Source of the DNA: Thermogemmatispora sp042408965
GTDB taxonomy: Bacteria > Chloroflexota > Ktedonobacteria > Ktedonobacterales > Ktedonobacteraceae
Reading direction: 5' to 3'
Assembly: GCA_042408965.1 (NCBI GenBank)
Contig: JBHOQN010000026.1
Location: 32,646-96,645 of the forward strand
Length of the DNA stretch: 64,000 bases
Positions within the stretch are counted from its first letter, which is position 1, and the number at the start of each line of letters is the position of its first letter. Of this stretch, positions 7,663 through 14,502 are shown in pieces. The position numbers and the translations under genes were made by a program. The notes under the pieces are model-generated. The model saw only the letters and a program-made list of their open reading frames with translations. It ran no database searches and was not told the origin of the DNA.

Positions 7663-9089
7663 TGGCTATGCTGGCAGAGAATTTTGATGCGCATGAGTAT
7701 GCGCCCCTCCCCGATCGCGAGCCCGATGAGGCCCTCCTGTCCTCTCAGCACGATGGCCACGCGCCCTCCGCTGCTGCGCGCCAGGCGCCACTCACCCAGA
7801 AGGAGCTTGAGCGCGGCGAGCGTCTGCTCTATCGCCTGACTGAGTTCGGCCATCTTCTCTGGGAGTCGGGGATCGACGTGGGACCACAGAAGCTGCTCGA
7901 TCTGGCTGAAACCCTCGACTATATTGATATTACCGAGCCCGCAGACTTCTACAACGCGCTCAAGTGCTCGTTGCTGGCCCGCCACGAGCAGGAGACACTC
8001 TTCAATCAGCTCTTCAATTACTACTGGCTCACGCGCGATCGTAAAGATCGACCGGCTGATCCAGGCGCCACGCGGCGCGATGATCGCCAGGTGCGCCTCC
8101 CGCCATCTGAGCGCAAGCGCCTGGCAGAGCACCTGAATGCCGATCACCAGCAGCGTGAGATGCGTGCCAGTGGGCGTGAGAGCGAGCGGCGTCATGCGCT
8201 CGATGAGCAGGCGGGCGAGCGTGACGATGATCAGGCGCCGCCTCAGGGAACGGCCTACAGTGCCCTCGAATTGCTGCGCAAGAAGGACTTTGACTCCTTC
8301 ACCTGGGAGGAGGTCCAGGAGGCCAGGCGTCTCATGAGCGAGATGCACTGGAATCTGGGGCTGCGTCCCACGCGCCGCAAGCGCCCGACGCGCGTTGGCG
8401 ACTACCCCGATATGCGGCGCATCGTGCGGCGCAATCTCAAGTACGGCGCTGAGCTGCTCGAACTGACCTGGCGTGAGAACAAGCAGAAGCCGCGTCCGCT
8501 GGTGATCATCTGCGACATCAGCGGCTCGATGAGTCTCTATTCACGGCTGCTGCTCCACTTTATTCATACCATCTCCAATGGCCTGCTCAATGTGGAGGCC
8601 TTCGTCTTCGGAACACGACTGACGCGCATCACGCGGCAGCTCAAACGGCGCGACGTAGATGATGCTGTGCGCGAAGTCTCGCGCTCGGTGCAGGACTGGT
8701 CAGGTGGCACGCGCATCGGCGATGCCCTGCATACCTTCAATCAGCAGTGGGCCAGGCGCGTGCTGGGTCGAGGCGCCGTGGTGCTGATCATCAGCGATGG
8801 TTGGGATCGCGGTGATGCCGCGGTCTTGCAGGTCGGAATGGATCGTCTGCAGCATAGCTGCCATCGCCTGATCTGGCTCAATCCCCTGCTCGGCTCGCCA
8901 GATTATCGTCCGCTGACGATTGGCATGAAGACGGCGCTCCCCTACATCGACGATTTCCTGCCAGCCCACAACCTGGATAGCTTGATCCAGCTTGGCAAGC
9001 TGCTGGAAAATATTGACGATCGGCGACCTGCGCGCACACCGGCTGCGCGTCGTGAAGCGATCAAGGCCTGGACGCGAGCTGCTCCCTGA
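7662..9089 (+). CDS. vWA-domain protein of the CoxE type
   Basis: The 475-residue product has a charged, Arg/Asp-rich N-terminal half and a C-terminal von Willebrand A domain. The metal-ion-dependent adhesion motif DISGSMS is near residue 285, and the later Thr (SGGTRIG) and Asp (ISDGWDRG) positions are also present. This layout matches CoxE, the partner of the CoxD AAA+ ATPase in maturing CO dehydrogenase. The start ATG shares one base with the stop of the ATPase gene. A hairpin follows the stop. No structural coxL, coxM or coxS gene is in the window. Confidence 0.85.
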   Translation: MAMLAENFDAHEYAPLPDREPDEALLSSQHDGHAPSAAARQAPLTQKELERGERLLYRLTEFGHLLWESGIDVGPQKLLDLAETLDYIDITEPADFYNALKCSLLARHEQETLFNQLFNYYWLTRDRKDRPADPGATRRDDRQVRLPPSERKRLAEHLNADHQQREMRASGRESERRHALDEQAGERDDDQAPPQGTAYSALELLRKKDFDSFTWEEVQEARRLMSEMHWNLGLRPTRRKRPTRVGDYPDMRRIVRRNLKYGAELLELTWRENKQKPRPLVIICDISGSMSLYSRLLLHFIHTISNGLLNVEAFVFGTRLTRITRQLKRRDVDDAVREVSRSVQDWSGGTRIGDALHTFNQQWARRVLGRGAVVLIISDGWDRGDAAVLQVGMDRLQHSCHRLIWLNPLLGSPDYRPLTIGMKTALPYIDDFLPAHNLDSLIQLGKLLENIDDRRPARTPAARREAIKAWTRAAP

Positions 9090-9104
9090 CGCATGGCGGG
9101 CAGA

Positions 9105-9142
9105 TCCACCAGCGTGGAGGGAGGGTCTTCCCCGCTGGTGGA
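9105..9142 (+). terminator. 10-bp hairpin between the vWA and XdhC genes
   Basis: TCCACCAGCG (9105-9114) pairs perfectly with CGCTGGTGGA (9133-9142). There is no U-run, so it may be a weak terminator or an RNA-processing or stability element within the operon. Confidence 0.45.
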
Positions 9143-9214
9143 GCGAGGCTGCCGCCGCATCTGCCTGCCGAATGTCACCCGGTACAAGTTCCTGAGGATC
9201 TGGAGGTATTCCCT

Positions 9215-9532
9215 ATGCGTGATATTCTGCCCGATGTTGAGCGCTGGCGCACGCAGGGCGAGCGTGTCGCTGTGGCCACGGTGGTCTCCGTGGCAGGATC
9301 AGCGCCGCGCCGGCCTGGTGCCCGGTTGGCTGTCAGCGAGAAAGGTGAGATCAGCGGCTCTGTCAGCGGCGGCTGCGTGGAGCCTGCCGTTGTCGAGGCT
9401 GCTCTGCAGGTCATCAAGGATGGTCGGCCGCAGATGCTCGAGTTTGGCATCAGCGAGGAGGAGAATTTTGAGAAGATCGGCCTGGCCTGTGGGGGCACTA
9501 TTCATGTCTTTGTCGAGCGCCTCGACTGGTAG
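9215..9532 (+). CDS. XdhC/CoxI N-terminal-domain protein, stand-alone
   Basis: This 105-residue protein consists only of the XdhC/CoxI domain, with GSAPRRPGARL near residue 29 and GSVSGGCVEPAV near residue 48 containing the conserved Cys. XdhC-like proteins bind molybdenum cofactor, help install the terminal sulfur and insert it into xanthine or CO dehydrogenase. Usually this domain is joined to a Rossmann domain; here the second domain is encoded 60 bases downstream, so the two proteins probably act together. GGAGGT lies upstream of the ATG. Confidence 0.85.
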   Translation: MRDILPDVERWRTQGERVAVATVVSVAGSAPRRPGARLAVSEKGEISGSVSGGCVEPAVVEAALQVIKDGRPQMLEFGISEEENFEKIGLACGGTIHVFVERLDW

Positions 9533-9592
9533 GGAGGTAGCCAGACACGATAGGAGACGAGCAGCGCCTTATACTCAGGCAGGAGGAACACG

Positions 9593-10360
9593 ATGAGTGG
9601 ATTGTATGAGGAGTTCAAGCAGCAGCTTGCGCGCGAGCAGGGAGTAGCTCTGGCCACTCTGGTGCGCGGACCCGATCAGGAGCAGGTCGGCGCGAAGCTG
9701 CTGGTCTTCCCCGATAAGAGCTTTCGCGGCACGCTGGGCGACACCGAGCTAGATGCGCGCGTGGCTGAGGATGCCGAACGGGCGATCTGGATCGGTGAAC
9801 CAGGGACGCGCACCTATACTCTGGCCGCGCAGCATTTCGACGTCTTTATTGAGGGCTTTCCGCCGCCGCCGCGCCTGATTATTGTCGGCGCTGGCCACAT
9901 TGCCATTCCCCTGACCACCTTTGCCAGGACCCTGGGCTATCGCGTCATTGTGATCGATGCCCGTGCGGCCTTTGCCACCCGCGAGCGCTTTCCTCATGCC
10001 GATGAGTTGATTGTGGCTTGGCCGGATGAAGTCCTCGAACAGCTTGATCTCAATCCTTCGACGGCCGTTGCTGTGCTGACGCACGACCCTAAATTTGATG
10101 AGCCATCGCTGAAGGTGGTCCTCTCACGGCGTGTCGGCTACGTGGGGGCCATCGGTAGCCGTAAGACCAGTCAGGAGCGCAGTGAACGTCTCAAGAAGCA
10201 GGGCCTCACGGATGAGCAACTCAGCCGCATTCACGCACCCATCGGCCTCAATATCGGGGCGACTTCCCCCGAGGAGATGGCGCTGGCCATCATGGCGGAG
10301 ATCGTCGCAACGCGCTATGCGAAGGACCGGGCGGCCATCCTGGACTGGTCGCAGAAATAA
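9593..10360 (+). CDS. XdhC/CoxF-family protein with Rossmann domain
   Basis: The 255-residue protein has a short N-terminal XdhC-like part (residues 1-85) and a C-terminal XdhC Rossmann domain beginning RLIIVGAGHIA near residue 98. Conserved GAIGSRKT near residue 188 and IGLNIGATSPEEMALAIMAEI near the end complete the domain. The family handles molybdenum cofactor for CO or xanthine dehydrogenases. With the small XdhC protein just upstream and the CoxD/CoxE pair before it, this forms a four-gene maturation set. GGAGGAACACG precedes the ATG. Confidence 0.85.
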   Translation: MSGLYEEFKQQLAREQGVALATLVRGPDQEQVGAKLLVFPDKSFRGTLGDTELDARVAEDAERAIWIGEPGTRTYTLAAQHFDVFIEGFPPPPRLIIVGAGHIAIPLTTFARTLGYRVIVIDARAAFATRERFPHADELIVAWPDEVLEQLDLNPSTAVAVLTHDPKFDEPSLKVVLSRRVGYVGAIGSRKTSQERSERLKKQGLTDEQLSRIHAPIGLNIGATSPEEMALAIMAEIVATRYAKDRAAILDWSQK

Positions 10361-10406
10361 GGGCTGTAACTTCCCCGCCGGCGGTGCGTTTCTACATTAC
10401 AGAAAG

Positions 10407-10438
10407 CAGGTAGGCCAGGTCTCTGATGGGCCTACCTG
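10407..10438 (+). terminator. 10-bp hairpin after the XdhC genes
   Basis: CAGGTAGGCC (10407-10416) pairs perfectly with GGCCTACCTG (10429-10438) about 45 bases after the stop. There is no U-tract. Confidence 0.55.
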
Positions 10439-10449
10439 ATAGAGGCAAA

Positions 10450-10478
10450 TTGTGCTATGCGCACGTCTCGTATAGAAT
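10450..10478 (+). promoter_or_regulatory. probable promoter of the LCP gene
   Basis: TTGTGC (10450-10455) and TAGAAT (10473-10478) are 17 bases apart, about 30 bases before the ATG at 10508. Confidence 0.5.
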
Positions 10479-10507
10479 AAGCATCCAGATTGCACAAAGG
10501 AAAAAGC

Positions 10508-11797
10508 ATGCCGGACAATCCTTATTATCCGCATGATGACGACGCAACGCAGCCCTCAGTGCCGCCTGCTGCGCCACCCGGAGGCGCGGGCCAGGGGAAG
10601 TTAATCATAGGCAGCTTTCAGGATTCCGCGCGGCGGCCGCAGCGTACACCCTACCAGAATCCCCTCGCTCAGCAGCCACAGACGGACTACCCAGGTCCTC
10701 AGGGCGTCTATACGCCACCGCAGCGGTTGCCGGTCGAGGGCTATCCCATGCCTGGACGCCCCGCAGGCGCCGCCGATGTAGCCGCGCGGCGGATGCGGAG
10801 ACGCGGTGGCAGACGCCGACGAGGCTGTCTCATAGGCTGTCTCACACTGCTGCTGGTCTTTCTCTTGCTGGGGGGCTTCGCCATCTATGCGCTGCAGCGG
10901 GTTCTGGCCTTCGGCTCAGCCATCTCGCCGCAGTCGCCGCTGAGCACGCAGACGGGGTATATGGGCACCTCGGAGCGCGTCAATCTGCTGGTGCTCGGCT
11001 ATGGCGGTGGTCAGCATCAGGGCGCCTACCTGACTGATTCCATGCTTGTCATGAGCTTAATCCCCTCAAATCAGCATACGACGCTCATCTCTGTGCCGCG
11101 CGATCTCTGGGTTCAGGTTCCCTCAGGCTCTGGCCACTATGGGAAGATCAACAGCGTCTTTGAGGTTGGCTCTAACGATGGCCAGAACTTCATGGCCGGA
11201 GGGGAGGCCGCTGCCCAGAAGGTCTCTCTGATCACGGGTCTCGACGTTAAGTACTGGCTGACCATTGATTTCGAGGGGTTCCGCGATTTAATCAACGCCA
11301 TTGGTGGCATCGATGTTTATGTCCCTGATTCGTTCACTGCGCTCTATCCCAAGAATGATGATCCCAATGTCGATGCCAGTTGGATCAAGGTCCACTTCTC
11401 CAAGGGAATGCAGCATATGAATGGTGAGACGGCCATTCGTTATGCCCGCGCGCGTGAGTCCCTCGATAATCCGGCCGAAGGTACCGATTTTGCCCGCTCT
11501 GCCCGTCAGATGATCATTGTCAAAGCTGTGATCTCCAAGGTGAAGCAGTGGTCCACCTGGCCGCATCTCTTCGATGCCATGGATGCGCTCAAGCGTACCA
11601 TCTATACCAATCTCTCCCTGGCTGATCTGGGCTTCTTCTCTCTCAAGATGGACCTGAACCAGGCTCATCGTATCGGGTTGAGCAATCAGAATGTGCTGGT
11701 CGATTCTCAGTCCTCAGATGGTCAGTACATCCTCGTTCCACAAAACAATAACTGGCAGTTGATTATTGACTATGTGCGGCAGCATCTCTATAACTGA
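10508..11797 (+). CDS. LytR-CpsA-Psr (LCP) family envelope ligase
   Basis: LCP proteins transfer lipid-linked glycopolymers onto peptidoglycan outside the membrane. This 429-residue version has a long Pro/Gln-rich cytoplasmic tail (residues 1-90), an Arg-rich cluster (RRMRRRGGRRRR), one membrane helix near 105-128, and the LCP domain. Family positions are visible: the Asp in LTDSMLVMSL, SVPRDLWV, GLDVKYWLTIDFEGF, and the Arg pair in YARARESL. The ATG at 10508 follows AAAGGAA; the frame is open to a TTG at 10490, which lacks a good site. An FHA-containing pseudokinase follows on the same strand and a MurJ flippase is nearby, fitting a role in wall assembly. Confidence 0.9.
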   Translation: MPDNPYYPHDDDATQPSVPPAAPPGGAGQGKLIIGSFQDSARRPQRTPYQNPLAQQPQTDYPGPQGVYTPPQRLPVEGYPMPGRPAGAADVAARRMRRRGGRRRRGCLIGCLTLLLVFLLLGGFAIYALQRVLAFGSAISPQSPLSTQTGYMGTSERVNLLVLGYGGGQHQGAYLTDSMLVMSLIPSNQHTTLISVPRDLWVQVPSGSGHYGKINSVFEVGSNDGQNFMAGGEAAAQKVSLITGLDVKYWLTIDFEGFRDLINAIGGIDVYVPDSFTALYPKNDDPNVDASWIKVHFSKGMQHMNGETAIRYARARESLDNPAEGTDFARSARQMIIVKAVISKVKQWSTWPHLFDAMDALKRTIYTNLSLADLGFFSLKMDLNQAHRIGLSNQNVLVDSQSSDGQYILVPQNNNWQLIIDYVRQHLYN

Positions 11798-11945
11798 GGC
11801 GCTTCCGGCGAGTCGCTGAGCGAAACCTGTTCTTCGCGTCACCAGGGCGCGGCAGGGCAGATGAAGCGACGGCCCTGGTCCGACGCACCTGAACAGGCTG
11901 AGCGCTCTGCATCTTCCGCGGTCTGTGAGAAGAGAGGCACCGGCT

Positions 11946-13388
11946 ATGGGACAACATCCCCGCCTTGTGGGTGGTGTCTATCGTGTCGGACAGATCATCA
12001 GCAGCGGTTCTGTCCTCACCAGTTGCACGGCTTACAATCGCAATACCAATGACGTCGTGGGGCTGCAGCTTATTGAACTACCGCCCGCGCTGGATCTGGC
12101 GCGCCTGCAGAGTCTGCTGGCACCGCTGGACCAGCGGCGTCTGGTGCAATCGCCACACGTGCTGCCGTTCTATGATTGGGGCCTTGACGGACACCTGCTC
12201 TATCTGGTGACCGATCCCCCACGGGGCCTGACACTGCGCCATGTCCTCGATCACGAACATATCGATCTCCAGCGTGCGCTGGAGATCGCACGCCAGTTGC
12301 TCAAGGGCCTGGAGGCGTTGCATGCCCGTGGTCTCTCTGGCATCGACCTGCGTCCGCAACTGATCACAGTACATGTGATCGAGCTGCGCGATCATGTGCT
12401 GCTCGACGATATCGGGCTGCGCTCGCTGCTCAATGCCCTGGGCTACGTCAGTCCTCAGCAGAGCAACGACATTGGCTTCTTTGATCCCCGGTACCTCGCG
12501 CCGGAGTACATGCAAGGAGGGGCGCCCGGCCCCTGGAGTGATGTCTACCACGTGGGCTTGCTGCTCTTTGAGCTGGTGACGGGCCGTTTGCCTTTCGTGG
12601 GGCGTACTCCTGCAGAGACTGGTCTGCAGCAGACCTCCGCACCGTTGCCGCGTCTGGAGCAGTACTACCATCACACGCCCCCGCTGCTGCAGGAGGTGCT
12701 CGATCGCGCCCTCGCCAAGCTGCCAGGCGAACGCTTTGCCTCAGCGCGTGCGCTGCTGACTGCGCTGGATGCCGTCAAGATCCCGCCGCCGCCAGCGCGT
12801 GTTCCGGCCTTCGGAGAGGTGACCATTCTCTCCTCGGCCGAAGAAGAGAGTGGCCAGAGCCAGCGATCTGTGACCGCCGAGATGTCCACCCTGGACATCT
12901 CGCTCCAGGCAACAGTGATCGAGCGGCCGGCGGCAGCCCAGGCCGGCGAGCCTCTTGCGCAAGTCTCTGCTGAGTCGACCAGCGAGGAAGAGGGGGTCTA
13001 CGCCTATCTCTGCTTTGAGCCTCCTGATCAGGAGCCGCGACGTTTCCCCATGAAGAGTAGAAGCGCCGTTGTCGGACGGGCGGACCCCCGTCGCCATCTC
13101 TATCCTGATATCGATCTCACGCCTATCGATCCCAGAATGGTTGTCTCCAGGCAGCATGCTCGTATTCGCTTTGAAGAGACCTTCTTCTATATTGAGGACC
13201 TCAAAAGCCACAACGGCACCCGCCTGGGTGAGCTACGCCTGGTTCCGCTCAAAGCCGAGTTCCTGCAGCATGGCGATCATCTGCGCTTCGGCTCGGTGGA
13301 GTGCATCTTCCGCGTGCCTGGGGCGAGCGATCCCCCTGCGAGCAGACCGCCAGCGACGGGTGAGGGCGAGCAGGCTCCATCGTCGTAG
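11946..13388 (+). CDS. degenerate kinase-like domain fused to an FHA domain
   Basis: The 480-residue protein has a Ser/Thr-kinase-like fold at residues about 12-265 (alpha-F region WSDVYHVGLLLFELVTG, YLAPEY before it). A linker follows, and then a C-terminal forkhead-associated phosphopeptide-binding domain (about 355-460) with VVGRADP, SRQHARI and SHNGT. Key kinase residues are lost: no Gly-rich loop, no beta-3 Lys (VVGLQLIE), HRD reads GID, the catalytic-loop Asn is Leu, and DFG reads DIG. It is therefore probably a pseudokinase that binds a phosphorylated partner through the FHA domain. A GTG at 11925 is an alternative start. It lies 148 bases after the LCP gene. Confidence 0.8.
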   Translation: MGQHPRLVGGVYRVGQIISSGSVLTSCTAYNRNTNDVVGLQLIELPPALDLARLQSLLAPLDQRRLVQSPHVLPFYDWGLDGHLLYLVTDPPRGLTLRHVLDHEHIDLQRALEIARQLLKGLEALHARGLSGIDLRPQLITVHVIELRDHVLLDDIGLRSLLNALGYVSPQQSNDIGFFDPRYLAPEYMQGGAPGPWSDVYHVGLLLFELVTGRLPFVGRTPAETGLQQTSAPLPRLEQYYHHTPPLLQEVLDRALAKLPGERFASARALLTALDAVKIPPPPARVPAFGEVTILSSAEEESGQSQRSVTAEMSTLDISLQATVIERPAAAQAGEPLAQVSAESTSEEEGVYAYLCFEPPDQEPRRFPMKSRSAVVGRADPRRHLYPDIDLTPIDPRMVVSRQHARIRFEETFFYIEDLKSHNGTRLGELRLVPLKAEFLQHGDHLRFGSVECIFRVPGASDPPASRPPATGEGEQAPSS

Positions 13389-13405
13389 CGCAGTGGGTGA
13401 GTGGC

Positions 13406-14482
13406 TCAGCGGCCGGCAGTGGCGCTGGCGATGGCGATCAGGTCGGCCAGCAGACCCTGGGCCGTCTGACGGCGTCCGGCGCCGGGACCACTGATAGTGA
13501 CGCGCTCCAGCGTATCGCTCTCGACAGTCAGGGCGTTCATCACGCCGTCGACATGCGCCAGCGGATCGCTCATCTCCAGGGCCACAGGCTCGACGCTGGC
13601 CTCCAGTGGTGCGCTCTCCACCGTGTCCGTGGCAAGGCGCAGCGAAGCGATCAGCTTGATGCGTCGGCCCTGCTGCTGGGCGGCCTTGACCTGCTCGGCA
13701 GTGATCGCAGTGATGCCGCGACGCCGCACCGCTGTGGGCTTGAGCGCGCGCCCGAAAACCAGGGCAGCCAGGATCAGGGTTTTGGCCAGCGCGTCGTAGC
13801 CCTCCACGTCGGCGGTGGGATCGGCCTCAGCATAGCCGGCGGCCTGAGCCTCGGCCAGGGCGTCTGCGTAGCTGCGCCCGGCGCTCATCGCCGTCAGGAT
13901 ATAGTTGGTGGTGCCGTTGAGGATACCGCGGAGCGCCAGAATGCGGGCCCCCGCCAGCCCTTCGCGCAGCGTGCTCAACACAGGCGTGCCTGCCATGACG
14001 GTCGACTCCATGCGCAGCAGTACGCCCTGCTGTCTGGCCAGGGCGAAGAGTTCGCTGGCCGCCAGGGCGCCCGGTCCCTTATTGGCGGTGATCACATGCC
14101 GGCCCTGCTGCAGCGCCAGACGGATGTGGCTCAGGCCTGGCTCTGCGTCCTGCAGGTTCGTCCCCGTCACCTCAGCCAGCACCTCCGCGCCGCCCTGAGC
14201 CTCGGCCGCCGTCGCGCGCAGCCCTTCGAGGGCGGTCGCCCAGTGGCAGGCGCCGGGGTAGGTCCTCAGGGGGGCCCCCACTCTGAGCCGTTCCAGTAGG
14301 AGGGAGCCGTCCAGACCCTCGGCGCGATAGATATAGCCCTGACGGGCGCTGGCCACGCTGACCAGCGAGACATCCAGGGCGTACTGTGCGCGTAACCAGT
14401 CACGCTTCTCCGTGAGCAGCTCGACCAGACCCTGGCCGACTGTGCCGAAGCCGATGAGCGAAAGTCGCAGATGTTTCATCAT
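13406..14482 (-). CDS. hom: homoserine dehydrogenase
   Basis: This 358-residue enzyme reduces aspartate semialdehyde to homoserine for threonine and methionine synthesis. Residues 9-17 carry the NAD(P) motif IGFGTVGQG. GRHVITANKGP contains the conserved Lys region, and RGILNGTTNYIL and AEADPTADVEGYDALAK are family signatures of the catalytic domain. No C-terminal ACT domain is present, so feedback by threonine through that domain is not expected; the length fits the short form. It starts 20 bases after the stop of murJ and is probably expressed with it, an unusual pairing. Confidence 0.92.
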   Translation of the reverse strand: MMKHLRLSLIGFGTVGQGLVELLTEKRDWLRAQYALDVSLVSVASARQGYIYRAEGLDGSLLLERLRVGAPLRTYPGACHWATALEGLRATAAEAQGGAEVLAEVTGTNLQDAEPGLSHIRLALQQGRHVITANKGPGALAASELFALARQQGVLLRMESTVMAGTPVLSTLREGLAGARILALRGILNGTTNYILTAMSAGRSYADALAEAQAAGYAEADPTADVEGYDALAKTLILAALVFGRALKPTAVRRRGITAITAEQVKAAQQQGRRIKLIASLRLATDTVESAPLEASVEPVALEMSDPLAHVDGVMNALTVESDTLERVTISGPGAGRRQTAQGLLADLIAIASATAGR

Positions 14483-14502
14483 AGCCAGTGCTCCGCCTTA
14501 TC

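Noticed and set aside
13397..14299. 300-codon rightward open frame
   Set aside because: It is antisense to homoserine dehydrogenase, and has low-complexity Gln/Gly/Ala composition.
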